A stretch of DNA of 6,533 nucleotides, taken from the NCBI GenBank assembly GCA_003513555.1, contig DOPG01000347.1:1-6533 (forward strand), given 5' to 3'. A program made the position numbers and the translations under genes. Position 1 is the stretch's first letter. Each line of letters opens with the position of its first letter. Under the pieces are notes generated by a model. The model saw nothing but the letters and a program-made list of their open reading frames with translations. It did not search any database and was not told the DNA's origin. Positions 1-6,533 of this stretch are shown here, in pieces. Source of the DNA: Rhodopirellula sp. Its GTDB lineage: Bacteria > Planctomycetota > Planctomycetia > Pirellulales > Pirellulaceae.

Positions 1-182
1 CTTGGCACGACCGCCTACGGATACCGGAGAGACTTGGCAAACCTTGGTTTAGACCACACATGTTCGCCAGTTCTTGTTACCCCTTGTTCTATCTTAAATG
101 CTGCTTGTGAAGCACGCCGAATTAAGCGGAAGGATTAGTTTCTACGTGGGGAAGGAAAACTGGCCATGGGTAATGCAAGCAT
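1..182. other. Intergenic or gene-edge stretch, no supported gene
   Basis: This stretch lies downstream of the minus-strand sulfatase and runs to the left window edge. Three plus-strand frames are open from the edge and stop at about 52, 110 and 138, so the tail of a neighbouring gene could be present. None of the three short translations resembles a family I know, and they cannot all be real. No clear hairpin or T-run that would serve as a terminator for the sulfatase is visible. Confidence 0.4.
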
Positions 183-1733
183 TTACTTTCCCATGGCTCG
201 CCAAGCTTGGTAGATTTCGCTGTTGCGGCGGAATTGTTCGCGACTTTCAGCATTTTTGGTGGAAAGCATTTGGTCTTCTACTTCCTGGAGGTAGACTTCG
301 TCGCGCTCAGGACCTTGGTCCTTTGTTTCCGCGATCCACTGGTTGAGTGCATTGCGGTGGCGTTGGAGTTGTTGAAGGTGGGCGGGATCATTGGCGAGGT
401 TATTGAGTTGCCAAGGATCCTGTGACCGCGCGTAGAGCTCCTCGGGCGGCCGCTCCGAAGCAAAGAGGACGCGTTCTGCAATTGGATTGAGCATGCCATC
501 CGCATGTAGGCGCCGCAGGCGTTGGATGATTAATTTTCCATCCTTGTAATTGCTGGGCATGAGGTGAGGTCGCTTTGGAAAAAAATTACGAATGTAAAGG
601 TACTTCTCACTACGGACAGACCGAATCCGATCATCCGCTTCTCCACAGCGGTCGCGTGCTGCGAAGACAAATTCTCTGGGTTGATAATTACTTGACAGCA
701 CGTCGCGACCCTGCATTTGTGGAGGTATTTGTATTCCCGCAGCCGCAAGGGACAAGGCGGCGATGTCGATATGTTCGACAAGATCTTGGCGAATTGTCCC
801 TGTGGGTATAGCGGGCCCTGCGAGAATCAGTGGAATGTGCGTACCCTCGTCGTAGAGGAATTGCTTTCCTCTTGCATGGCTGATTCCATGGTCGGTAAAA
901 AAGATGACAAGAGTGTCATCGGTCAAACCTTCATCTTTCAATCGGGCTAGCACCCTGCCGACATGCCAATCTGTGATTCGTACGGTATCCAAATAGGTTG
1001 CCCAGTCGCGTCGCATGATCGGATCGTCAGGGTAATACGGAGGTAAACGCACCGCTTCAGGGTCGGTGGTCTGCCCCAGTGTTTCACTTACCTCTTTTTC
1101 AAACCGCGCGTAGGAGGTTTCAGAGGCTCCTCGAAGTTTGCCGCCATGCAGCTGAACCTGCATGAAAAAAGGCTGGTTAGCGTCACGCCCTGACCAGTCA
1201 TTGCCATCAAAGATCCGTTTGTCCCAGGTGAAGTTGTAATCCGATTTGCCCAAACGGGCTGTTCGATTCGGCGCTTGCGGCTGACTGCGGTAGTCGAGAG
1301 AGTTTAAACCACTTCCCATACACGTGTAGTATCCCGCTTGCTTAAATAAGACTGGCAGGGGGGCTACTCCAGACGGCAGCGTGATGACATGTTTCCCTCT
1401 ACCACTCCGATGATGATGGGCACCGATTGTAGTTTGGTACATCCCAGTGATCAGTGCTGATCGGAATGTTGAGCAGACGGGGGAGGTTGCATACGCATCG
1501 GTGAACTGCAGACCTGAACGGGCGAGTTTATCCAGATGGGGAGTCCGGATGACTGACTCGCCGTAGCAAGAGAGGTTCGCCGACATGTCATCGACCACGA
1601 TCCACACGATGTTTGGTGGACTAGCTGCGGTTGGGTGGGTCAAACGAAAGACGACCAGCAACATGGTGAGCAGAAATTTGTGTGTTGGGTTCCACTGAAG
1701 TGCTTGATGCAGCAGAGTCTGGATTTTGTGCAT
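183..1733 (-). CDS. Secreted sulfatase (formylglycine-dependent, heparan N-sulfatase-like subgroup)
   Basis: The product (516 residues) should hydrolyse sulfate esters or sulfamates outside the cytoplasm, probably on a sulfated glycan. Residues 1-37 look like a signal peptide: a basic/polar start, a hydrophobic core FLLTMLLVVF, and a likely cut after TAA. The sulfatase fold starts at NIVWIVVDDMS, where D48 and D49 are metal ligands. The formylglycine site is C87-S-T-F-R91, followed by SALITGMYQTTIGAHHHRS with conserved histidines. Other marks are GKSDYNF (K163), FFTDHG (D281, H282), GKQFLYDEGTHIPL, and the C-terminal RDRCGEADDRIRSVR and DPWQLNNLANDP blocks. The whole pattern, from memory, fits the SGSH-like group common in planctomycetes; substrate is not proven. 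The ATG at 1733 is chosen because it begins the signal peptide. A longer frame from a TTG at 1997 would put 88 basic residues before it. No Shine-Dalgarno precedes the ATG. The third motif position is Thr, not Pro/Ala, which is unusual. Confidence 0.93.
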   Translation of the reverse strand: MHKIQTLLHQALQWNPTHKFLLTMLLVVFRLTHPTAASPPNIVWIVVDDMSANLSCYGESVIRTPHLDKLARSGLQFTDAYATSPVCSTFRSALITGMYQTTIGAHHHRSGRGKHVITLPSGVAPLPVLFKQAGYYTCMGSGLNSLDYRSQPQAPNRTARLGKSDYNFTWDKRIFDGNDWSGRDANQPFFMQVQLHGGKLRGASETSYARFEKEVSETLGQTTDPEAVRLPPYYPDDPIMRRDWATYLDTVRITDWHVGRVLARLKDEGLTDDTLVIFFTDHGISHARGKQFLYDEGTHIPLILAGPAIPTGTIRQDLVEHIDIAALSLAAAGIQIPPQMQGRDVLSSNYQPREFVFAARDRCGEADDRIRSVRSEKYLYIRNFFPKRPHLMPSNYKDGKLIIQRLRRLHADGMLNPIAERVLFASERPPEELYARSQDPWQLNNLANDPAHLQQLQRHRNALNQWIAETKDQGPERDEVYLQEVEDQMLSTKNAESREQFRRNSEIYQAWRAMGK

Positions 1734-2189
1734 GGGAATTCGGCGTGTGCGTGTGTGTTGGGTGGGGGTGTAAGGATGTTTTTTTCGGATTGCGCGTGTT
1801 TCGGTAAATCTTGACACCTGCGACTTTAAGCAGGGTGTTGTGCGTCGGGGACGCGGGTCTGTCTTCGTCTTAAGTATCCCCTCGTCGCTGTGGGTTGATT
1901 GTTCTGCTCGAAGATTGCCCATTTCCGTGCGTGCGTTCGGCTTGGTAAAGTGTTCCGTTTTCCAGCAGAGGGTCCCTACACATCGGGCTTCGTACAATCC
2001 GGCTCCGTCATCAACACGAAGGATCTGTGGGCGTGGTTTTCAATGGAGCTCCCAGCGAAACGTCGAATCGGCCACTCAATCATATTGCGTGTTTGGGAAT
2101 GTAATCTAGGTGACTACCGAGTGACGAGGAGTGGGGATTGGTGAGGGACGTGATGCAGCGGGATGAGTGAAGCCACTGCGTTGTATGAA
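1734..2189. other. Spacer between regulator and sulfatase, CA-rich sulfatase leader
   Basis: This 456-bp gap separates two genes read in the same (minus) direction, so it should hold the regulator's 3' end and the promoter and leader of the sulfatase. The 30 or so bases nearest the sulfatase start (about 1741-1771) are GT-rich on the plus strand, so the mRNA leader would be CA/CCC-rich and lacks a purine-rich ribosome binding site. A minus-strand frame stays open through 1734-1997, but its translation is rich in Arg/Thr/Pro and unlike a protein domain. I found no convincing -35/-10 pair and no strong terminator. Separate transcription of the two genes is likely but not shown. Confidence 0.5.
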
Positions 2190-3365
2190 TCATGCGTTAC
2201 CTTTAAGCTGACGTTCCTTACGATAGTCCGTTGGGGTGATGCCGAGTTCTCGCCGGAAAATCTCGCACATTCTGTTCGTGGTTTTAAAACCTACATCTCG
2301 TGCGATCTGTTCGATGCGGCGATCACTTTGAACAAGCTCACGTTTGGCGCGTTCGATCCGCACACGTCTGATCTCGGTGGCTATCGGGCTGTCCAAGTAT
2401 TTGCGAAAACGTAACTGCAGGGTGCGAGTTTCTGCGTTGACGGCTCGAGCAACGTCGTGTTGACCAATGTGTCGGTGGCTGTTTCGTGAAATGTAATCCA
2501 AGGCACGAGCGACCAGTTCATCCCGGACAGCGTGAAAGTCAGTTGATTCGCGGACCACTAGGCCCGACGGTGCAAGAAAAATCGGCTGCCTGGGGCCTCT
2601 GCCACCATTCATCAGATGTTGCAGCAATTTTGCGCATTCGTATCCAATACGTTCGTAACCGAACTCCATACTGGTAATGGACGGACTCGGATTTTCGCAG
2701 AGGTTCTCTTCGTTTTGGCCAGCAATGATGGCAACGTCCTGGGGAACCCTCCAGCCACGTTCATGGCACATTTGCACCACAAGTCTCCCCAAATTCTCAC
2801 CGCCAACCAAGACCCCGATCGGTAACTGCCATTGGTCCATCCACGTTGCGACAAGTCGTTTCGTCCTTCTCCAATGACCCAGACTGCGGGTCAGGCTTTG
2901 GGGCGTATTTGCGACCAGACAGTCGTAACCACGGTCTTTAAGTAAATCTTGGAACTTGGCAAGCTCCATGCGTTCGCCGCGGTTTTTGTAGGCGGTCATC
3001 GCTGCGAAGTTCGAAAGGCCCCGGGCAATCAAGTGTTCGGCCTTGATTTGTCCGCTGGCTTCAAAGTTTGGGAAAACCCCCGGCACCTTGTTCCACACCG
3101 GAGAGCTTGCCCACATATTAACGACAGGAATGCGTAGCCGTTTGGCCCGCTCCGCTAGTTCATGATTTGCTCTGGCGATTACGCCGTCATACGGGATGGT
3201 GTTGCCGCGTCGGGCGGGGAGTGTGTCATGTGCAAACTCATCGATGATCGAGTGCCATCCATGCTCCTTGGCGAATTGTTGCGTCCCCGCGAATGTACTG
3301 GCGTGGCGTTTGTATGGCCACTGTAAATCCAACATGATGGCAACGCGTTTTGGTGCGAGAGACAT
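2190..3365 (-). CDS. XylR-like transcriptional regulator (periplasmic-binding sensor + AraC DNA-binding domain)
   Basis: This is a cytoplasmic transcription factor of 391 residues. Residues about 5-275 form a LacI/periplasmic-binding-like sensor: RVAIMLDLQWPYKRH at the start, YDGVIAR (59-65), IPVVNMW (79-85), GVLVGGENLGR (184-194), DVAIIAGQNEENLC (210-223) and FGYERIGYECAKLL (235-248). Residues about 283-385 form an AraC-type domain with two helix-turn-helix units, one around HDVARAVNAETRTLQLRF (303-320) and one around RIEQIARDVGF with FRRELGITPTDYR (350-382). This order is that of E. coli XylR and its many planctomycete relatives. The ligand is probably a sugar, but xylose is not implied, so no symbol is given. 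The ATG at 3365 is supported by GAGAAG eight bases upstream (minus strand) and by the family-typical N-terminus. It is divergent from the hydrolase and upstream of a co-directional sulfatase, so either could be its target. Confidence 0.92.
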   Translation of the reverse strand: MSLAPKRVAIMLDLQWPYKRHASTFAGTQQFAKEHGWHSIIDEFAHDTLPARRGNTIPYDGVIARANHELAERAKRLRIPVVNMWASSPVWNKVPGVFPNFEASGQIKAEHLIARGLSNFAAMTAYKNRGERMELAKFQDLLKDRGYDCLVANTPQSLTRSLGHWRRTKRLVATWMDQWQLPIGVLVGGENLGRLVVQMCHERGWRVPQDVAIIAGQNEENLCENPSPSITSMEFGYERIGYECAKLLQHLMNGGRGPRQPIFLAPSGLVVRESTDFHAVRDELVARALDYISRNSHRHIGQHDVARAVNAETRTLQLRFRKYLDSPIATEIRRVRIERAKRELVQSDRRIEQIARDVGFKTTNRMCEIFRRELGITPTDYRKERQLKGNA

Positions 3366-3462
3366 CTTTAGTGCTTCTCATTACCGCTGAGGGTTGTTGA
3401 GCCGGGGGAAGTTGAGATGGGCCGTGCTGTTCGGGGCAACGGTTCAGGGCACTTGCGCGGAG

Positions 3463-3472
3463 GATTCGAATC
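3463..3472. repeat. 10-bp perfect palindrome, possible operator
   Basis: GATTCGAATC is a perfect 10-bp palindrome about 100 bp upstream of the regulator start. The half CGAATC occurs again at 3541-3546. A palindrome suits a dimeric regulator, but a site this short can arise by chance, and the same core also appears inside coding sequence (around 4470), which weakens the case. Confidence 0.25.
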
Positions 3473-3502
3473 AGGGTGAGGTTGCATGGTTGGGTTGCCG
3501 CG

Positions 3503-3529
3503 TAAGGGAAGAGGAACGCAATAAGGGAA
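3503..3529 (+). promoter_or_regulatory. Direct repeat TAAGGGAA x2, candidate regulator binding site
   Basis: TAAGGGAA occurs at 3503-3510 and again at 3522-3529, start to start 19 bp, or close to two helical turns, with further purines after each copy. AraC-family proteins, including E. coli XylR, bind direct repeats placed on one face of the helix, which is why this pair stands out. It lies about 137 bp upstream of the regulator start and about 171 bp upstream of the hydrolase start. Binding by the neighbouring regulator is inference only. Confidence 0.35.
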
Positions 3530-3559
3530 AGAATGTGTGCCGAATCGAGATGCAGGACT

Positions 3560-3570
3560 GTTATGATAAC
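3560..3570. repeat. 11-bp palindrome, possible operator or promoter element
   Basis: GTTAT-G-ATAAC is a perfect inverted repeat with five-base arms around one central base. It contains TATGAT, similar to a -10 hexamer for the plus-strand hydrolase, so a repressor here could block the promoter. No -35 box supports the promoter reading. Confidence 0.28.
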
Positions 3571-3700
3571 CGCTCGCCGGTTTCGTGGGAGTGTCGGAAC
3601 GCGGGTAGGATTTCCGTCTCTCAAGAGGCGTGATGAGGTTCGGAATTCTGAGGATCACCTAGTTTCATTGGCATGCTTATTCTGTTCAGAGTGGTGCGAA

Positions 3701-4522
3701 ATGAGTTACACAACAATCGATGTACATGGGCGTGGGCGTACTTTTCAGTTCACTTTGACTGCCACCGTTTTGCTGATGGGCATGGCTTCATCATCTGTTC
3801 TGTTCTCTGGGGAACGCGAGCCAATCCAGATCGGCGGAAGGAACGCATTTGTGATCATGCCGCCGGTTTCGTCTCGTGTCAAAGGACCAATGCCTTGGGT
3901 ATGGTATGCCCCGACTCTGGGCAATCGGCACCCGAGTCGAGATGAGCAATGGATGATTCACCGCTTGCATGCGGCAGGGATCGCGATAGCGGGGGTAGAT
4001 GTGGGGGAAAGCTATGGAAGCCCGAAGGGTGTTCGGGTTTATCATGAGTTTTATCGGGAAGTGACTGACGAGCGTGGATTTCATACCAAGCCTGTTTTGT
4101 TAGCACGCAGTCGAGGCGGGTTGATGCTCTACAGTTGGGCCGTTTCTCACCCTGATTGTGTTGGTGGAATCGCGGGTATTTATCCAGTCTGTAACATCGC
4201 CAGTTATCCGGGTGTCGAGAGGGCGTCAGCTGCCTTCGACTTGACTGCCGAACAATTAGAAGAGTCGCTGACGAAGTACAATCCGGTCGATAACTTACGC
4301 CCGCTTGCCAAAGCAAGGGTTCCCATCTTTCACATCCAGGGTGACTCGGACAACGTTGTGCCACATGAAGCGAACTCGGGTTTGCTCGCAGCAAGGTACA
4401 AAGCATTAGGTGGACCGGTGGAAATTGAGTTGATTTCAGGTCAGGGACACAATATGTGGCGGGGCTGGTTCGAATCCGAAACGCTCACTCAATTCATGGT
4501 CAAACATGCATTGGGCAATTGA
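3701..4522 (+). CDS. Secreted alpha/beta hydrolase, esterase or peptidase-like
   Basis: The product has 273 residues. It begins with a likely signal peptide: basic residues at R11 and R13, then a hydrophobic stretch FTLTATVLLMGMASSSVLF to about residue 35. The alpha/beta hydrolase fold follows. The probable nucleophile is S137 in LLARSRGGLML, the acid D217 in HIQGDSDNVVPHE, and the histidine H250 in GQGHNMW, in normal order and spacing. The oxyanion-side strand WVWYAPTLG is at 67-74 and GIAIAGVDVGESYGSP at 93-108. The elbow reads A-R-S-R-G, with Ala for the first Gly of G-x-S-x-G; I recall similar sequences in planctomycete relatives, so this may be a family trait. Substrate is unknown; removal of acyl groups from a glycan would fit the sulfatases nearby. 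The ATG at 3701 starts the signal peptide; only a weak GAGTGGTG precedes it. The gene is divergent from the regulator. Confidence 0.87.
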   Translation: MSYTTIDVHGRGRTFQFTLTATVLLMGMASSSVLFSGEREPIQIGGRNAFVIMPPVSSRVKGPMPWVWYAPTLGNRHPSRDEQWMIHRLHAAGIAIAGVDVGESYGSPKGVRVYHEFYREVTDERGFHTKPVLLARSRGGLMLYSWAVSHPDCVGGIAGIYPVCNIASYPGVERASAAFDLTAEQLEESLTKYNPVDNLRPLAKARVPIFHIQGDSDNVVPHEANSGLLAARYKALGGPVEIELISGQGHNMWRGWFESETLTQFMVKHALGN

Positions 4523-4560
4523 GGCCTGAGTAAATAGGCGATGCATGGCGAGTGAGTGCG

Positions 4561-4596
4561 GTGTGGCGATAGCTTTATTTAACGCGTTCGCTACAC
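4561..4596 (+). terminator. Stem-loop downstream of the hydrolase, candidate terminator
   Basis: GTGTGGCGA (4561-4569) can pair with TCGCTACAC (4588-4596), nine pairs including one G-U, around an 18-base loop. It starts 39 bases after the hydrolase stop codon, where a terminator is expected. There is no T-run after it on either strand and the loop is large, so it would be a non-classical terminator or an RNA 3'-end stabiliser. Confidence 0.35.
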
Positions 4597-4962
4597 AGTA
4601 GTTCGTTCGGTCAAGCACCGGAGAAATTTAGGGGGGCTTGTCATCGTTGACGATTTCCAAGGTCCACGTCTCTCGAGTGAGGCCAACCTGTTGCTGTGTG
4701 CCATAGATAGTTGAGGTGGCAGTGGAGTACTTCGAGGTAGATACCGAAAATCCTGCTGTTGTGTAAGCGGTGATTCAATTCCGGTGATCGCTTTGTCAAA
4801 ACTTTGAATGCAGCGGCAGTCTTGACTTAATCAGGAACGGGACTGCATCGCAATGATTCCCACGAAACCACTCGGCATAAAGCACGCTCGCGTTTCGCGA
4901 TGGTTTGCTTCTATCATGCCTGTGTCGTCGGCGGACTCTAGGTGGGAGGCGGTTGGAAAGAT

Positions 4963-4989
4963 CAGTGGAGACTTGACTGGGCTCCACTG
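4963..4989. repeat. 8-bp perfect inverted repeat in the spacer
   Basis: CAGTGGAG (4963-4970) and CTCCACTG (4982-4989) are perfect inverted copies around an 11-base loop. No T-run follows on either strand. It lies in the middle of the convergent spacer and could be a transcription end signal or a protein site; no gene is attached to it. Confidence 0.4.
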
Positions 4990-5431
4990 GGTCATTGAAC
5001 TCGCATCTTCAGGGATAGTAGCAATTCAATGAGAGGGGAAGGTGGTGAGAGGGGGATTCCGGTGAGTCGCTGCTTGGTAAGTTTATTCTGCCGATCGGAG
5101 CGTGCAGGTGCGTGAGGTCACTGCGTTAGTTGGCAAGTCTCTCTTGTCGGGTCATCCTCTCGATCGCCAGCCAAGCAGTCGAGGAGGGAGAAGGTGCGTT
5201 GTTTCGAGTTGGGAGCCAGTTGCTATGGTGATGACAAAGAAAAAAGAACGCGTGCACGCAACTTGAAAACGCCCGGGATGACAACGAAGGAAGTAAGGAA
5301 TCGCGATACACCATTTCCCTTCACCAATTAACAACCTGATCGTTCCTTTTTCGGAGGACAGGTGTATTTGAGCAATTGAGGAAAGCGGAGGTTTGGAATT
5401 TTCGGATTGGAGACCAAGTTGGTGTGCGGGA

Positions 5432-5453
5432 CGCCGAGTCAGAATGACTGGCG
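5432..5453 (-). terminator. Bulged hairpin downstream of the second sulfatase, candidate terminator
   Basis: CGCC (5432-5435) pairs with GGCG (5450-5453), and AGTCA (5437-5441) pairs with TGACT (5445-5449), giving nine pairs with one bulged G at 5436 and a three-base loop. It lies about 65 bases past the sulfatase stop codon. The compact stem suits a terminator, but no T-run follows in the direction of transcription. Confidence 0.4.
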
Positions 5454-5517
5454 AGGGAGCCACATGGATCAATTGTGCCCGTTCAACACGCGTTGGTGAG
5501 CAGAAGGGAATGACCGG

Positions 5518-6533
5518 CTAGGGTTCGTTGCTTTGGCTTTGCGATGCAGGTTTTTCTTTTGGGCGCGAGCGTTTCTTCTGTGTCGTTTTCCAGAGGTCGA
5601 TCTGGTCAATGTCGTTCGTAGCTTTTGGCCCAGATGTACTGCGACCACGTTCAATATCGTTTTTCAGTTGTGCGAGCAGATGCTGAACCACTTCCGGGTG
5701 CCGTTCGTGCAGGCTGTTTTTCTCGCCAACGTCCTCCACCATGTCGTAGAGTTGGATCTGTGCAGCTGTGTTGGGCATTTCGTTTTCCTTCGGGGAGGTC
5801 CAGCCACCTGAGCCTTTCGCGAGCAACAGTTTCCAGCGTCCGCTTCGATAGGCAAAATGACCGCTGAATGAATGGTGGATGATACCGTTCCTGCTTGAGG
5901 CGATTTTTTTGCCCTGTAACGCAGGGAGAAAACTGACGCTGTCCTCTGCTGCCTCGGGAGGAAGGCTTTGATGAGTGATGTCAGCGATGCTGGCGAACAG
6001 GTCGGTGTGACAAATGAGTTGGTGGGAAACAGAACCGGGGGAAACTTTTCCAGGCCAACTGATTATGAACGGAAGCCGGTGCCCTCCGTCCCAGAGGTCG
6101 GCTTTGGATCCGCGTAAATGCGCGCTGACTAGATGCCCTTTTTCAGCCAAAGCCTGGATGTTGGCCGCTTTCGAGCACCCGTTGTCGCTAGTGAAAACGA
6201 TTAAAGTATTGCTCAGGTGGCCGGTGTCAGCTAAAGCCGCGCGGATTTCGCCGAGCACGTTATCGGTCTGCATGACAAAATCGCCATAGGGCCCTACGCC
6301 ACTTTTGCCCTGCCACTCGGGGCCCGGCACGATCGGCGTGTGCGGTGATCCCAAGGGGACATAAAGAAAGAAAGGCCTCGGGTTTTTGTGGCGTGAATGG
6401 ATGTACTCCACTGCCTTGCGAGTCAGTCGTGGCAGCATGTTGATGACAGCATCGTGTTCAATGACGTGGCCATTCTCGATCACTGCTTCCATGTTGCGTG
6501 CGTGGTGAAAACCGTGGAAGTAATCGAATCCCC
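5518..6533 (-). CDS. Sulfatase, C-terminal part (5' end cut by window edge)
   Basis: The reading frame is open to the right edge, so this is a partial gene. An ATG at 6492 is internal: the codons before it read GFDYFHGFHHARN, the usual mid-protein GFDYFxG block of arylsulfatases. About 337 residues are seen; the signal peptide, the first metal aspartates and the CxPxR formylglycine site (roughly 150-170 residues) should lie beyond 6533. Counting from the internal Met, visible active-site marks are PLGSPHTPIVP (H51), VFTSDNG (metal ligands D103, N104), and RGSKADLWDGGHRLPFI (K130). A C-terminal subdomain with YRSGRWKLLL and LYDMVEDVGEKNSL follows, then a basic, Ser/Gln-rich tail (KKRSRPKEKP...). 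It should desulfate an extracellular or periplasmic substrate. It differs clearly from the other sulfatase (DNG rather than DHG, different insertions), so the two probably act on different positions. It converges on the hydrolase. Confidence 0.92.
   Translation of the reverse strand, partial: GFDYFHGFHHARNMEAVIENGHVIEHDAVINMLPRLTRKAVEYIHSRHKNPRPFFLYVPLGSPHTPIVPGPEWQGKSGVGPYGDFVMQTDNVLGEIRAALADTGHLSNTLIVFTSDNGCSKAANIQALAEKGHLVSAHLRGSKADLWDGGHRLPFIISWPGKVSPGSVSHQLICHTDLFASIADITHQSLPPEAAEDSVSFLPALQGKKIASSRNGIIHHSFSGHFAYRSGRWKLLLAKGSGGWTSPKENEMPNTAAQIQLYDMVEDVGEKNSLHERHPEVVQHLLAQLKNDIERGRSTSGPKATNDIDQIDLWKTTQKKRSRPKEKPASQSQSNEP

Larger units (their letters stand above)
3366..3700. promoter_or_regulatory. 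Divergent promoter region between regulator and hydrolase
   Basis: The 335 bp between the regulator start (minus) and the hydrolase start (plus) must carry promoters for both genes. It contains a 10-bp palindrome, an 8-bp direct repeat on a 19-bp period, and an 11-bp palindrome, listed separately. TATGAT at 3562-3567 resembles a -10 box for the plus strand, but no matching -35 box is seen at the usual spacing. A plus-strand frame is open from 3533 into the hydrolase, but its first 56 residues lack protein-like character and precede a good signal peptide, so I treat them as non-coding. Confidence 0.55.
4523..5517. other. Gene-poor spacer between convergent genes
   Basis: About 1 kb separates the hydrolase stop (plus) from the second sulfatase stop (minus). 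The open frames here, the longest being about 106 codons on the minus strand near 5152-5472, are overlapping, have no recognisable domain and no good ribosome site, and look random. The stretch does hold three inverted repeats given separately, a perfect palindrome GCGTGCACGC at 5250-5259, and a small TCGCG/CGCGA hairpin at 4888-4900. No tRNA, rRNA, transposase remnant or tandem repeat was recognised. Confidence 0.55.

Noticed and set aside
1734..1997. N-terminal extension of the sulfatase by 88 residues from a TTG start
   Set aside because: The extension is Arg/Thr/Pro-rich, has no domain character and would bury the signal peptide inside the protein.
3533..3700. N-terminal extension of the hydrolase by 56 residues from the ATG at 3533
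   Set aside because: The ATG at 3701 directly precedes a good signal peptide; the extra residues look like translated spacer.
3879..4406. 175-codon open frame antisense to the hydrolase
   Set aside because: It lies wholly inside a gene with a clear family and its translation shows no domain; it is a shadow of the hydrolase codon pattern.
5250..5259. GCGTGCACGC palindrome as an operator or origin element
   Set aside because: A single GC-rich 10-bp palindrome far from any gene start, with no repeats around it; not enough support.
5152..5472. 106-codon minus-strand open frame in the convergent spacer
   Set aside because: No recognisable motif, no ribosome site, and it runs through the candidate terminator hairpin; likely chance.
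5518..6492. Complete 324-residue sulfatase starting at the ATG at 6492
   Set aside because: The frame continues upstream with the conserved GFDYFHG block, and the catalytic cysteine region is missing, so the gene is cut by the window edge.

Overview
The window looks like a chromosomal piece of a marine planctomycete of the Rhodopirellula/Pirellula type. This is inferred from gene content, not from a marker gene. It has two secreted-type sulfatases, a XylR-like (periplasmic-binding plus AraC) regulator, a secreted alpha/beta hydrolase, moderate GC, long spacers between genes and weak or absent Shine-Dalgarno sequences.

Layout. Positions 1-182 hold no supported gene. A complete sulfatase of 516 residues lies on the minus strand (1733 to 183). 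After a 456-bp spacer comes a 391-residue regulator, also on the minus strand (3365 to 2190). A 335-bp divergent region (3366-3700) separates it from a plus-strand secreted alpha/beta hydrolase of 273 residues (3701-4522). About 1 kb without a convincing gene (4523-5517) follows between convergent genes and carries several short inverted repeats. A second sulfatase lies on the minus strand and runs off the right edge (6533 to 5518); its N-terminal part, including the catalytic cysteine, is outside the window.

How the genes may work together. Both sulfatases and the hydrolase look exported and could remove sulfate and ester groups from a sulfated glycan. The regulator has a sugar-binding type sensor domain and could control them in response to a released sugar. 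This makes the window a plausible part of a sulfated-polysaccharide utilisation locus, but no glycoside hydrolase, lyase or transporter is visible, so the substrate is unknown.

Points worth a second look: an unusual formylglycine motif in the complete sulfatase (C-S-T-F-R, with Thr where Pro or Ala is usual); a hydrolase nucleophile elbow reading A-R-S-R-G instead of G-x-S-x-G; a direct repeat and two palindromes in the divergent region that could be operators; a CA-rich sulfatase leader with no Shine-Dalgarno; and the gene-poor convergent spacer. I saw no CRISPR, RNA gene, insertion sequence or clearly new system.
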